NCBI GenBank assembly: GCA_029747585.1
Contig: JAPEVF010000113.1
Span: 42,696-106,695 of the forward strand
From: Pleurotus djamor
Taxonomy: Eukaryota > Basidiomycota > Agaricomycetes > Agaricales > Pleurotaceae
Reading direction: 5' to 3'
DNA length: 64,000 nucleotides
Positions 1 through 13,021 of this stretch are shown piece after piece (the first letter of the stretch is position 1; the number at the start of each line of letters is the position of its first letter). Below the pieces are notes generated by a model. That model did not search any database, was not told where the DNA came from, and saw nothing but the letters and a program-made list of their open reading frames with translations. Made by a program: the position numbers and the translations under genes.

Positions 1-1306
1 AATGACCCGAAGGAGTGGGGGACGCGAAAACCTCGCGTAGAAATCACCTACACTTGTCACAATCAGAAGGTGTAGGAAACTTTTGTACACCAGGCTTTAG
101 TGATATCCGATCTAATTTGGAAGTAACTTCTCGTTCCCTATTTGAAATGGTAGTCAGCGATGATGTTGCGGAGATAAATCGCGTCTGGCCTCTTCGTTGC
201 AGCTTCGTTGCAGCCTGAATGAACGGACAGGCACCTTCTCTAAGTCATCACGAAATCGTGGGGTAGACGTGGTGAACGTGCGCCATTTTGAAGTCATATA
301 GTGACCAACGCCACCAAGGCGGATGGCCCATCGAGAACGATTTTAGCATTTTCGAAGGAAGAGCCAAGCTGAAAGAATGAGAATTACCGCCTAAACTCCA
401 CAACAGACTACACCCATACACATCTATGTCAACTCGAGGGCAGGAGTGTGAGTATTAGCCTCGGTGACGGCGAGGGAGAACAACAACATTGAAACCCGTG
501 AGTCTTGGAACTTACTTTTGCCAAGAGATCTGTCGAGGTTTACCGTTCGATAGGCAGCAGTTCTTCCAGCAAGGATGCCAAGTCCAACCAACACATTCCC
601 TGACCATCTCATGTGTGGAGAACTAGTCTTGTCCCATACGAAGCGAACAGTCGACTACGCAGCGGAGTTCTCTTGGCAAGTCTGTGCGTAGAAGTCGTTC
701 CCGAAATCCGTGGGGTCGACATCGAATCGATGGTCTCATATCTCGGGAGATACCATCGTTGGGAGATACCGAAGGATGAATATTGAATGTTTGGTGTTCG
801 ATGCGAGTTTACTCCACGGCAAAGCGTTACGTGATAAAGACGCTTGAGTGAGGAGAAAGTGCACGGTTAACGACGATAGCTTGCGTTCAAACTGACTGAG
901 AGACTATATCTAAAAGAGGTCATGCAATCACCATATACGGAATTCGCCAGGATAATGGACCCTGCAGCGCTCGGTATGAACCGGTTCATACAAAACTATA
1001 TGGCACGTTCTGCGATGTAAAATACAGTGACATGACCTGCGTTGACGATTCGGCCGATGATATTTGTTCAGTCCTCCTTCGAAACATCGAATTCCGAATG
1101 TTGCTTTACTCACAATGAACAGGTTGCGTGGGTTTCTCCGTCAGCATCTCTCTTCGGTCATGGTNGCGTCTCCTTAGTCGTACTTGGTGTGGGTCCAGCT
1201 GGGTTGTTTCCAGTTGGCGCATCTTGATTACCGATGGATTGTAGAAACTTGGCGTTATTAATCTTTATTTGTTCCTAAAGACGGGATAAGGGCGACTGTG
1301 AAACAT
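1..1306. other. Intergenic, no gene recognised
   Basis: Short open frames occur on both strands, but none resembles a known protein or chains into a spliced model. The rightmost part is probably the 3' untranslated region of the minus-strand USP-like gene that ends at 1307. Confidence 0.5.
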
Positions 1307-3588
1307 TCAAAGGTTCATAATTACCTCCAGTCCTTCAAACCAGGAGGTTGGTTGATCGGTAGGGCATGCTTCACTNTAGATTAACATGTAGGGCCCGGCG
1401 CCTAGATGTATGCCAGTCGTATCGGTGAGAACAATCTCTTCTGTGACCTGAAGGAAGGATAGGTAAGCCTAACCATTGTCTCAAAGTGTATGTACCTGGG
1501 TCACTTCCGTATCCACGGTCTTCCACCATGCATCATTATAGTAGATGTACGAATATATTTGCCTTCGTCCAGGGATACCTGTGTGTATGAACACGGCGCG
1601 AAGATCGTACTTCGAAAGGAGGAAATGATCAGTAACAAGGCTTGCCCCGACCTTTCTAAAGCGTACTTTATGTTTCTGCAATTCCGGACATTCAAAAAGA
1701 CGAGATTCTTCATCCTTCAGTCTAGCTGTTTCTAAGTCGACATCTACACGCGAAAACATGAGTAAGGATCCCGGAGGAAAGAGCTGTTAAATACTTTTCG
1801 CCTCCTCCTCAATGTTCTTCAACACGGCCTTCAACTTCTGAAGAACAAGATCGAGTTTTCGCCGACGGTCACTGTCGTTCTTTGCATCGGCGAGATGTTG
1901 ATAGTAATGTATAGATGCACGAAGGGCTTGCAACCCANCGGAGCCCTTTACGGACCGGTTTTTAGGCGAGGAGTCGGTCAAGCAGTAGGAGCCTTTCTTA
2001 CGTTGTTAGACTGGGTGAGGATTTGTTTGCGTTGGTCGAGTTCTTTCAACCTCTTCTGGATCATTTGTTGCTGTACACGTTTTTCATTGGTAATCTTGAG
2101 GTTCTTTCCAAGGAATTGGTCCATGTACATGGACTTCGGATAGGTGAATGGTTCGGCCGGAGACGTGGAAAACGATAGACTTTGCTTGACTTGAAAGGTA
2201 ACCACTTGTGATGGCTCGAAGATGAGTTCATGCTTCGAATCAACGTCCGTATATTCCGATAAGCTATTGGAAAGGCGATTCAGTAAATTGTTTGGCGCCG
2301 ACTGTGAGCTGATATCAAGCATAACAGTGCAAGTCTCTGCAGAGTCCAGAACGGTGCCCTCGGGCGAGGCTTCAGAGATGACGACCTTGCCATATTTGAA
2401 ATTGAACAGGCGAAAGCTGAAAACGTTTGAGCAAAGAGATGATTGAAGTATGGTGTCTTACGGTGGCTGCGTAGGCTCCATCGTTTTTCTAGACCATTCG
2501 TCAATGGTAAAGGCGGCTGGCCTTAAAAACTCTAACGTTGACATTAAATACGTAGATANAGACAACGGAGTGGATATATTACCTGCCGAAAGGTCTCCGA
2601 TAAAATCGTTCGGCCCGTTGCAAGATCTTGCTTTGAACCCACTCAGCAAATCAGAGTCTCCTAGCAATAGTCCAAGGGCACCAAGATCCATATGGGCGTA
2701 GAGCTCGATTAAAGGTGACAAAGGACAATCTACGACGAAAATGTAACTCATTACAGAAAGTCGGTCGCGTGTGACTTACCATCACCTTCATCGCCAAGCA
2801 TGACACTCAGCTTGGCAAGTGTCTCTCTAACTTGAGGAACGAAGAACAAGGCTTGCAGTACCTGAAATGAAAGTGACATTACTGATGATGCGGGGGCTTA
2901 TAGAGTAGAAACTATTACCAAAGCTGCATATGCTATTGAAGCCGACTTTGTACGAAAAACGACAGGTCTAAAGTTGGTGATGAGAACAACCCGATGAGTA
3001 CACAGAGATCACGTACTTATTCCCGTCGCGAACGCTACGTTCGAGTGGAACGGGGGGATCTTCGTCGTTGTTGACGAAATCATTGTAGCTGGCTTCGATA
3101 GCCCTGCTAAGTGAATGATCGTCTTGCGACATGCGGGTGTCTGCAGGTTGCTGACCATTTCAATTCGTCAAACCACATCTACACGCCCAAGGATCGCCAC
3201 TAACAGTTGAGGGCACTACAGCCCATGTTGGATCTGGAGCGCGATCACTGGGCCTAAGTTGATTCTCGCTATCGTGTGTTTGCATGGACAAGTTCAGCGC
3301 GCGAGTAAGCTCGTCGTCTTCTGCGGTTAGGTCGATGACTGGTGTCATTACTGGGGTAGGAGTAGGTTCAGAGTTCGCCACGTTCAGAGAGCCTAGCCTA
3401 GATGCCTCCTTCAGCATATCGTTAGCAGTCCCGTCGATGAACGCAGTGGCAGCCTTTTGAACGTCGCCATTGCATTTACGAAGGACTTGACGAGCCGCCT
3501 CTGGATCCAGTTCACCTCCCATCATGGCAGCTAGCATTTCGATATTCTCGGCCTCCTGCGCGGCATTCTCGGTTCCAGCGTATTGCAT
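1307..3588 (-). CDS. USP25/28-like ubiquitin hydrolase family protein, predicted inactive
   Basis: Multi-exon minus-strand gene. In order it shows a UBA-like N-terminus (helical, residues about 10-50), a UIM (acidic run then ALNLSMQ), a second UIM-like helix (DDHSLSRAIEAS), and a USP fold with insertions. The C-terminal block ends in GAGPYMLIYSE, followed by a short tail and a TGA at 1307. The order UBA-UIM-UIM-USP resembles animal USP25/28. The USP Cys box should read NTCY before VLQAL, but here it reads SIAYAALVLQALFFVPQ, so Ala replaces the nucleophilic Cys. The His box should contain GHY but reads RRQIYSY, with Gln for His. Both substitutions lie in N-free sequence. I infer a ubiquitin-binding, non-hydrolytic protein. 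The start is the Met of MQYAGTENAAQ; an in-frame Met lies 16 codons upstream. Confidence 0.75.
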
Positions 3589-3708
3589 TTCTAGGAGGGA
3601 GACAGAGTTCGAGGGAGACCTCAACGTGACGCACAAGAAAGAGACGGTTCAAGTTTCGCTTGGCGATGTATTACATAAGCATCCCTATCCCCCTATTTTA
3701 TTAAAGGA

Positions 3709-6700
3709 TCAACCCTGACTTTCTTCACCTCCGTACGCGTTGCTTTTGTGTTTCGGAGTGAACGACCAACTCTCTGGTACTGGCCCAAGGAACATCTCCG
3801 ATATTTTAACCCAGTCCCTACTATCAGGACTAGCCAATAAAGTCTCTGCCAGGGTGTTCAGAATGCGTTGATAACGGAAGGTGCCAGGGATTTAACGTAC
3901 CTAACTCACTTCGGCCACGGAATGCTGGGGCGCGATCATTTATCCGGCCAGGCAGAGTCTCCAACAAACCAATGGGTATATATCGATATTGGAAGGATAG
4001 CGCTTCACAGAGATACCGACGCGTCGTATTGATCCCTGCAGTATCGGAACCGAAATGGCTAGTGTAACGGGCTTTCCTCAGAGACGTTATACCGATGTTT
4101 TGAGCATGTTCCTCACCTTATTCCAAACTCGGCGTACTGGTTACGTGTGTCCTTCAGTGGAAGGACCGCAATATGAATCAAAAAGACACTGCTTACCTGC
4201 TTAATCAGGTCTAATCGTTCTCTGGCACTTATGTCCCACTCCCGATGTTCCTTGATCTCTGTGAAGATCCATGGTTTTATCAATGCACCGCGCCCAATCA
4301 TCACACCATCAACTCCGCTCTGTTCAACAGCAGACCAATATCCTTGAGAAGAGAAGCAATCACCGCCTCCGAATATAGGCACAGATGGAACTGTCATAGA
4401 CCATGTGCATTAGCCATCCCGACTGGTCGATCCCCGTGTGAATGTACCCAGAGGTCGACTCACCATCTTCTTCTTCCTCTTTTGCACGCACTGCCTGGAC
4501 ACATTGTTTGACGTAATCCCAATCTGCCAACTTCGTGTATCGTTGTTGCCTGGTGCGACCGTGAAGCTACCGAACAGGGAATTCAGTAAGCGGAATGCGA
4601 ATGAAACCAACCGGGAAGATGAGATTACCGTGATACACCCAACGTCCCACTCGCAACTTAGTCTGGGCATGATCTTGTGCGCAGTATTACGTCCATCCTT
4701 TACACCTGTCCGAAGCTTGACGGTAACAGGGATATCTCCAAGCGCCTTGTTCATCCCCACAATAATCTTCCCAAGTTTGCCGGGTGCATCGAGCACTGAG
4801 TGACACAGGGGTGTGAGACCAAAGTTGAGGAAGCAATAGACTCCACGACGTACGGGCCGACCCACTACCGGACTCAAAGACCAAGTCAATTGGGCAGCCA
4901 CAATTGACATCTACAAAATCCACGTTGCCCGCGCATTCTTTCGCTATTGCTTCAGCGGTAGGGACAAGCGTCGCCGGCTTATTACCCGCGACCTGGACCC
5001 CGAAGATGGTCTCTGAAGGATGTCGGCGGACGAGAGACCATTCTTCCTTGGAACCAGCTAGGAACGAATTTGCCAATCCCACTATCCCATTCATGATGGT
5101 GTTAGCAAGTTGATACGGCGACTTGATAATAACTTATCATTCTTACTTTCGCCACAAGTTATGTCGGCGCCATAGGCAACGCAGAGCCTACGGAAAGGCT
5201 GGAGAAGGAGGAGACAGTCTAGCGATTTAAGTCATAGTCTTGTGGGCGCTGCTCACCAAGTTTCCAACGGTGGTCAACGGCGCTAAGTCTTGATAGGTAA
5301 TGGCCTGCGATTCATTATGTGCCTCAATTCAAGGAACAATTGGAATCTTACATGTCTTTCCAGACCAGTGCAAGCGCTTTTTCTCAGAAAACCGCATTGG
5401 TACGTCAGGTGTATCGATCTGGGCTTCCGTCACTTCCGTCATTTTTGTTTCCCCTTGTGTCGCGGGAGATGTTGCTGGGGCTAGTGTCTCCGTCGAGTCC
5501 GTATTCAGAGGATGCTCTAGTGTCGGCTGGGCATCATCAACGGTTTTCTTCGCGCCTTCATCCGTTTGTATGTCCTTAAGGTATGCCGTCGAGATGGGGA
5601 AATCATACTNAAGGATGAGACGTCGTAAGTCCATGCCACTANNAACTCCTTGGACCCTGAGCAACATACTTTTTTNGTTCGCANCGCTTTCAACACGTCC
5701 GCAGATGCGTAGTTGAGCTCAGTTCCCGACACNACGGAGATCGCCTTTTGTTCTGGGTTACTTGCTAGCTCCAGGGCGCCGCCCTCGTTTTTGCGGATAT
5801 GTCCGCCGAGGAAACGACATTTGAAACCGAATCTGGACGCTCAAAGCATTGAATGNAAAGCAGTAAAGCGAAGANNCTCTTTAGAGCACATACCTGCATT
5901 CTCCCGTTTCAGCGAAAAGGGGACACACGGTCTCCAGATCCAACGAAGGATGCTCGGGGTCCGACACAGCTGGNTGTGGCTCGTAGAATGGTGGCGACTC
6001 NAGTATATGATTCGGGTTCGCTATTCGTATGTCAGGTGGCTTNGCCCCAAGATACGCGCNGATGTCATGGGTAAACCGACACCTANTCACACAGAATGTC
6101 AGAAAAGAAAAGAGTTAATTGGTTCTTCACGAGTTGCAATTGAAAGCCACGCATTCAAGGAAACCACGGAAGAGAAACAAGAAAGGATCGTGACATACTT
6201 GTCTCCGAATTCACACATTTGTCCTGTGGCAATTTTCCAACACACTTCTACCTCATCTCTGACCTTCCCAAACCTCCGACCTTTGTTCGCACCTCTCTGT
6301 GCCTTCTTTTCGGCTTTACTCCGTTTCTTTCGTGAGGGCCCTACCGACCGAGCGGCGCCGTGATCTTCATCACCGTCTCCGTCCCCGTCTCTGTCTCTGG
6401 TCGTGCGACTCGGACCTTGAGCGTGACTTCCAGCGCCTTCGGCTGCATCGTCGTCAGGTTGGTTGAGACGTTGGTCGCCTTCAACCACGGACAGTAGGTA
6501 CCTGTTTAAAGATTTAAGTTTAAAGTTCAATCATAGCGTCGCGGGAGGNTATTGAATAGATAAGAGCAAAAACTTGAGAGCATGCGCAATCGGTTTGGAA
6601 AGTGGGGAATGTATCTCTCATGCGCAATGGCAATAGGCAATAAAGGGGAGAAACGGCCTCACTCAGACTTGACGGGCGCTGTTCCAGGTGGAAAGCTCAT
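3709..6700 (-). CDS. DUS3: tRNA-dihydrouridine(47) synthase, DUS3 family
   Basis: FMN enzyme that reduces a specific uridine in the tRNA variable loop. The short first exon ([13 protein letters not shown]) splices across about 160 nt to a second exon. A basic, Asp/Gly-rich leader and two CCCH zinc fingers follow ([16 protein letters not shown] and the [10 protein letters not shown] region). Then comes the DUS barrel, with [16 protein letters not shown], the catalytic-Cys motif [25 protein letters not shown] and the FMN-site [15 protein letters not shown]. The C-terminal helical domain ends GGEESQG with TGA at 3709. Zinc fingers plus a DUS domain is the eukaryotic DUS3 layout. Ns at 5.6-6.1 kb blur a few residues in the zinc-finger region. 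The stop lies 120 nt before the start of the downstream USP-like gene on the same strand. Confidence 0.9.
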
Positions 6701-7244
6701 ATCAAGGGTGATACAATGTTTGATGATAGCGACAACTTGAATGTCCGAGTGGAACTAGCTGCAGGCGTATTGTTACGCACGCAGAGCGGGCGCTGTGGTT
6801 GAGGCTGATTCTCGGGACAAGACTGTAGCTGTAGCGATCGTTGATAAACTGTTCAATGTGGCACACAAGCCTGAGACGATTTAGGCTATTGCTAACCTCG
6901 ATTAGGGAGGAGGAAAAGAAATGGCGTCGAAGTCCTGGTGATCGAGACTAGATTCACAAGGGGCGGGCCGCTCAAGCGCCAAATGTGTCTGACATTTACT
7001 CCCAAGTTCAGGTACATACTACCNCNTCGAACGACTTCGACNNNNNANNTGGCATGACAGTCGAACAGAGTCACATTGCGGNTGGATATAAATATATNGA
7101 AAAGGANCAAGAGTAACAACAGATGGGACCTTCCTGGGCAACTACATAGATCATTGATGTACAATTAGCCGATAANAAACGTATGGCAGTAAGGATATGA
7201 AACGAAAAAGAGTCTCAAGTGTGGTGTGGTGTGCGCANTTCCCA
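6701..7244. other. Intergenic between DUS3 start and desaturase stop
   Basis: Probably the DUS3 promoter plus the 3' region of the desaturase that ends at 7245. It has an N cluster at 7,023-7,110. No coding potential is recognised. Confidence 0.5.
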
Positions 7245-9063
7245 TTACGCCGTTTTCGATCTGTATTGATCAGCAGGCCGCATGACTGCGCGTCCCCTCT
7301 TATCACGGTAGAATAAAACGTCCCCTGTTTAGCCCATTTGTGAGTTGAGAAATGGGGGAGGCAAGGAACCGATACGGACCTTCATCCTCAACAAATTGAC
7401 ATCTGTTGTAGCTTTCCCACAAAGCTTGAAAGACAGGTTTTTCCGAGTAATGGTAGTGGTCGCCTATGAAATTTTTAAGGTACGTGGTCGCTTCGGGGCC
7501 ATTGTCTAAAGAGGGCNTTAAGTATTAAGACGCGATGGAGAAAACAAGCGGCGTACAGAATGGCATTTTGGGGAAGAACTTGGCACGGAGAAACGGATTA
7601 GATGAAGTTTTTGATCGCGAGGCACAATCGACTTACATGGTGGATAACGTGGAAGTGAGCAACATCATGAAGGAAGAAGCGTCCTTGCCATCCCAAGAAG
7701 TTGCGATCGACGGTAGCAGCGGCACCACGCTGGAAGTTCCACTCCTTATTGCGATAGTGGGGAAGATCAGGAGCGGTGTGATGGAGGTAAGTGATCATGA
7801 TAACTATCAGGTAGCTGCATTTAGCGGGTGTAAAAAGTTTATTGATGGAGGTGAAACGAGACGTACACCAATGCGAAACAGCTAGCCATGGGATCCCGTA
7901 AAATTTGAGGACGTTTGCTGTTCCGAAGGTGGAGCTTCCCCAGTTGACAGCGTAGACCATGGCTGCAATGCCGAGATTGGACATGATCACAGCATTGCGT
8001 TGCTCCTTGGTGAAGAGGATTGAGTTGGCTGCGCACGGATGGTGAGATTGAGNTACACGCTCATATATCTGTGATCGGGAGAAAGAAGACTAACGATCAA
8101 AATGATTGGTCCACTTTGGATAGCCTTTCTGTCCCGATACATTGAACACTGGCAGAGGCATGAATGACTGATGATCGGGAATTGCGGCGAGTGGGGGACT
8201 TACACAAGTAGGCAGGGAAAGCTAGTAACTGCTGACGCACAAGGGTGAAGAGGGTGTAGAGGGGGGNTGTCGCCGAAGTAGTCCTCGTAGTCAATAGAGT
8301 GTGAGTGATCTTCCTTGGGAATGTTTAGGTCGGAACGGGTCTTTGGGACGTAGACCTCGTCACGCTCCATAGAGGCATGGTTGCTGTGATGTCTGTGATG
8401 TGAGATCTTCCAGCTAAAGTAGGGTGTCCAGAGGGCCGTGTGGGTAATCTAGACGCACAAGTGAATTGATCAGTGATGGCTCGCGTCAAAAATTAGAGAT
8501 CAAACTGACAAAGCCAATGATGTCGTTGACGATTTTATAATCTGAGAAAGCGCCATGTCCGCACTGTCGGCAAATGAGTGTTCGGAAGATGTGATAAAAT
8601 CCGAGGTGGACTCACCTCGTGTCCGATGACCCAGATACCGGTAAAAACAAGTCCCTGGAACCACCAGCTATGCGTCGGGTGGTCAAAAGATCTGCAAGAA
8701 GCAGGGGAACGGAAGGGGACATACTAGAGAGCCCAGGCAGCGAATCGACCCATCTCGGCGCCGGCGGGAGTGAGAAGCGCTCGGAGCGAAGATTCACGGA
8801 AGAAAGGGTCGATGTAAGAAGCCAGATGCCAGAGCGTGGCAGCCATGGTGAGATCTCTGACGAGGTAGAGGAGACCTTTGGTGGTGTTGCGCCGGAAGAG
8901 GTGAGCCGGGATGGCAGCACGAATCTCCTTCAAAGACCTGGCGAGCAGGGATGAACATAGGATATGTTTTGGGAGCGGGGGGNACGTACCACGGCATGGG
9001 GGAAAAGGCCGGAAGGGAGGATTCATCGTAGGTGTTTGTGATGGTGACGCTGGTGGTACTCAT
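7245..9063 (-). CDS. Delta-12 fatty acid desaturase, HECGHG type
   Basis: Membrane di-iron desaturase, expected to convert oleoyl to linoleoyl groups in the ER. Spliced minus-strand gene starting [15 protein letters not shown]. All three His boxes are visible: [21 protein letters not shown], and VAHFHVIHH split by an intron directly after the second His. After that intron a 22-nt exon encodes FFPKMPF. The last exons encode a [16 protein letters not shown] stretch, [18 protein letters not shown] and a C-terminus ending QYRSKTA with TAA at 7245. Order and spacing match fungal FAD2/Fad12 enzymes. It shares a 238-nt divergent promoter with the esterase at 9302. A paralog lies at 11,202-13,021. 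Confidence 0.9.
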
Positions 9064-9301
9064 TGGGAGAAACCCTGTAGCCTGAGGAGGAGGAGGACAT
9101 GGACTGGAAACGCGAAGCGACTATTTATACTTGGATATAATTTCTTGAGACTACCTTGCATCTTAGATCCACAATCAAAATAATATTTTATTGCTGTAGG
9201 CGCCGCTTCCCCAAACGGGAAGGGGGACCATTGACACCGCTAGATGATTGTTTCCGGGGTTAAGGAAGTATGTTCAGCAACTTTGGGCAGCCACCACCAT
9301 C
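9064..9301. promoter_or_regulatory. Divergent promoter, desaturase / HSL-type esterase
   Basis: 238 nt separate the desaturase start codon (minus strand, 9063) from the esterase start codon (plus strand, 9302). Both promoters must lie within it or overlap the genes, so co-regulation is possible. An A/T-rich stretch near 9,176-9,190 is the only TATA-like candidate. Confidence 0.5.
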
Positions 9302-10545
9302 ATGGCGGAGCACATTCCCTGCGAGACGACCAGCGATTTGTCGATTCTGGAGCCAGACCTGCGCGGTGTGATTGCGCTGCTCCCAAGCACAAACGAAACA
9401 GCGACCAACGCTGACACCGTCGTTCGTTTCATGCGTGCAATCCCCCCAAGACCGCATGACGACCCAGACATAACCAAGATCGATATCATGGTCTCCGTCC
9501 CAGATGCTGACCCCGACCAACCCGCCACCGCTCTTCGTGTTTACATACCAAGACAAGCTGCCCCACATGATCTTCTTCCTGTCTTGCTTTGGTCGGCAAG
9601 TTCTGTATCCACTTCCTTCGTTTCATCCATACTCATACATTCTTGTGAATCGCGACAGCATCATGGCGGCTTCTTTTCAATGGGCCCACTTCGTCTCGAC
9701 CCATTCTGCTCAGCTATCGCTATCGCGGCTGGTATAGTCGTCGTTGCGCCTGCCTATCGGCAAACCCCAGAGAACCCGTTTCCGGCTCGTGAGTAATCTC
9801 TCTTTCACTTATCGCATCTCTATACCCGATCTTCCTTCTCAATCTTCTTTTTTTTACCCCCTTCTCTTGCGTGCCTTTCTATACAGCCTTCAATGACGCA
9901 TACCAAGTCCTTCTCTGGCTGACCCAGTCGGAGCAAGTTCGCCACTACTCTATTGACCCGACCCGTATCGCAATCGGTGGTACCTCAGCGGGCGCGACTA
10001 TCACCGCAGGCATGTTCCTTCGATACCGGGATGAAGGCAAAGACGTCTCCCGGATTCGTCTTCTCATTCTCGAAGACGGTAGCTACACCAACAAGTCTAC
10101 ATCTTACTCAACATTCCACAACCCTATCAACAAGCTTTGGAACGCCAATGTCACTCGCTTCATGTGGGAGATGTACTTGCCGCAGGGTATCACTCACTTG
10201 GAACAACCGACACTCGGATATGCCGTTCCAGCCCTCGCCAACGATTTGTCACAATTTCCGCCTACAATGGTGCTTTGCGCTCAATGGGATGACTTGACCA
10301 ACGATGCGATCGCATTCGCTCATCGTCTACTCGAGTCGGGTGTTGCGACTGAAATACATGTAAGTTTTAGGCGACTGTCCGGATGTTTCATCTTTCGTGT
10401 CTGAGCTAATCGGTCCTCTGTTTCCGGGCATGTCCAGAATTATCGCGGTACCTTCCACGTCTCTGATAAATTAGTCCACGACGCCAAGTCAAGTATCAAG
10501 AAACGTCAAGATATAGTAGATGCTCTGAAGGCATTGCTTTTTTAA
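9302..10545 (+). CDS. HSL-family alpha/beta hydrolase (esterase/lipase)
   Basis: Spliced gene of roughly 340-360 residues with the hormone-sensitive-lipase family layout. It has an oxyanion-hole HHGGFFSMG, a nucleophile elbow GGTSAGA (Ser), an acid motif CAQWDDL and a late His in YRGTFH. Introns are clear at about 9,788-9,887 (joining FPA to PFNDAYQ) and at about 10,360-10,437 (joining EIH to NYRGTFH). A 54-nt segment before HHGGFF may be a further intron. The start is the ATG of MAEHIPCE; the frame is open upstream but has no earlier ATG. The substrate is unknown. Its place between two desaturases suggests an acyl-lipid or ester, which is inference. Confidence 0.85.
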
Positions 10546-11201
10546 CCTTTTCCCTCGCATTGCCTTTCGCAATAGCAGATGATCATGCCATCCACATGGG
10601 TTATTGGTACCGTTCTCGCCTCGGGTCCTCCACAACTCGGTACGCTATCGTATCGAACAGCTGACGGCTCATTGCAACACAATACATCAATTTTCTCTGG
10701 TTGTGTGTGCCAATCGCAAATTGAAGCCTGAACGGATGCAAAAATGGGTCCGGGAGTGTGCAGCGGAGCGTGTCTGCTTACGGGAGGAAAGGGCATCTGA
10801 TGGCAAACTCGTCTTTCCGGGTACGCATTACCGTACTGATAGGAATGAGGTTTGCTTCCTTGCCCCAGTTGTTGATGAATTCCGTACTTACTATTTTCTT
10901 CCACAGTCGGCTCATGTGTAACCCACGTCCCTGATCGGGCTGTCCGGGGTCCATGAATCTCGATCTCGCGGATCCATCACCTTTTTTGCTTGTGGGTGCC
11001 ACTCTGTGGAATCAAGAGAGACATGTTCGTCTCAGTGCACTTTTCNCGCAATACCCGACTTTAGCGGTTCCCCGTGAGGCCATTGACAAGACCCCATCAC
11101 TTTACCATGTTTGACCTTTCTTCAAATATAGCTGCCCCATGTGTCCGCCATCTTGCCACCCACCCCTCCTCCTNCGTCCCCCCCTTCAGTGATCTCTACT
11201 C
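10546..11201. other. Intergenic upstream of second desaturase
   Basis: Contains open frames on both strands without family resemblance. A C/T-rich tract at 11,100-11,190 just before the start codon resembles a fungal core promoter. Confidence 0.4.
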
Positions 11202-13021
11202 ATGCTCGACATATTCCGTGACGGACCAGAGTTTACAGCTCGCAAGGAGACACCTTTCTCACCCCCAGAGGTACTTGCATTCGTCGGGTTACAAGGCGCG
11301 GCTACTCAGCTCGTTCCATTCTTCGGTCTATAGGTTACTATAGCGCAGTTACACGCAGCCGTTCCTAAACACCTGTTCAAGAAATCGACTGCCAAGGGCT
11401 TGTACTACGTGTTTCGCGATGTCGCATGCGCAGTCATTGCCTACAAACTCGGGACTATGATCAACCCTTTTGCAACCTTCCTCCTTCGCGAAGGATGGAA
11501 TGCACTTCTCGTTCGCGCTCTCAAGTATTCGCTTTGGGCGACATATTGGCATTGGCAAGGTGTCATTCTTGCGGGCTGGTGGTGCCTCGGTGAGCTTTCT
11601 AGCGTCATCATACAAATTGACATAGATGCTCAACCGCTCTCCCAAGGTCATGAAGCCGGCCACGGAACCTTGTCACCTCACGGATGGCTCAACCATGCGC
11701 TCGGATTCTCCCTTCATACCGTACGTTCTCTCTCCGTTCTCCTTCTCGCGTCTGATCGCGATGCCGCCCAGTTCCTTTTGGTGCCCTACTATGCTTGGAG
11801 GTCTTCTCATCACGCGCACCACGTGGGTTCCCTTTTTTGAATCCGTTTCACGCCATTGATTAATTCATACCGAAACACACGTCCTATAGAAAGCCACGGG
11901 TTCCATCGAGCGCGACGAGAACTATGTACCACGAACTCGGAGTGATTACGGTCTTCCACCCCCGCAAAAAGCGCATGCGCGCGATTATCACGAAATATTC
12001 GAGGAAACCCCGATCTACACACTTCTACGCATGCTACTGATGCAGTCTCTCGGTTGGCAATACTATCTCGTAGCCAACGCTATGGGATCTCCAATGTATC
12101 CCAAGGGAACTAATGTGAGCATTTCCTTCTTCTAACACCACCTTCGCAGCTGTACTGCTTTCTATGGGACATTGATCATTAATCCTTAATCAGCATTTCT
12201 TCCCGTCGTCACCCCTCTTCAAACCACACGAACGGAACGGTATCATCGCATCTAATATTGGCCTTGCGATTATGTCCACGATTTTGTACATTTACACACG
12301 GCAAGTTGGCCTGGGCGCGTTCGTGAAACTGTATTTCATACCTTATCTGGTACGTCTTTCGTAAAACTTGTCTCCTGGCCCTCGCATCAACTCACGCCCA
12401 CATCCAACCTATCACACCATCACAGCTTGCCAATCACTGTACGTCTTCGTTTTCAAACTCCTCTGAAGCCACTTTGGTTGAACTTTTGATGTGTATCTAC
12501 AGGGATCGTCATGTTAACTTATCTTCATCATTCTGATCCCACTATCCCCCATTTCCGAAGGAAGGAGTGGACGTTCGTAAAGGGTGCTTTGGCAACCGTG
12601 GATCGTCCTCTCCTTGGATGGGCAGGCCGCTTCTTTTTGCACAACGTCAGCCACGATCACATTGGACATCATCTCTTCTCCAGCATTCCTTTCTGTACGT
12701 CCTATGGCATCTTTAATTCCTTCCAAAAGCGTTGACTACCTGCTCACACCGATCTCCAGATAATCAACCTGAAGTGACTGAGCTGATCAAGAAGGTGTTG
12801 AAAGAAGATTACAACTATGATTCAACGGTTCGTTGCTTCGTCCTCTTCTCAGACTTTTACCGACCGTTCGTTTTCCTTCGATTCTTCAGAACACGTTCCG
12901 TGCGTTGTATCGGACTTTCACCCAATGCTGCTTTATTGAAGACGACGGGGATATCGTCTTTTACAAGAACAAAGACGGTGAAGCGGCTCGTGTACTAGCC
13001 TCGGATATCGCGAAAAACTAG
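11202..13021 (+). CDS. Delta-12 desaturase paralog, HEAGHG type
   Basis: Second membrane desaturase, plus strand, about ten exons. His boxes are HEAGHG (split by an intron after Gly), SSHHAHH followed by KATGSIERDENYVP, and HDHIGHH. The tail shows PFYNQPEVTELIKKVLKEDY and FIEDDGDIVFYKNKDG, ending SDIAKN with TAG at 13,019-13,021. The start is MLDIFRDGPEFTARKE; the first intron (11,271-11,348) is the least certain junction. Many Agaricomycetes carry this HEAGHG clade beside the classical HECGHG enzyme. Whether this copy acts at delta-12, delta-15 or elsewhere cannot be told from sequence. Clearly diverged from the copy at 7.2-9.1 kb, so an old duplication. Confidence 0.88.

Noticed and set aside
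9260..9568. Minus-strand frame of about 100 codons opposite the esterase start
   Set aside because: It mirrors the first exon of the alpha/beta hydrolase and has no family features.
10542..10904. 120-codon minus-strand frame after the esterase
   Set aside because: Composition and motif content look random; no splice partner found.
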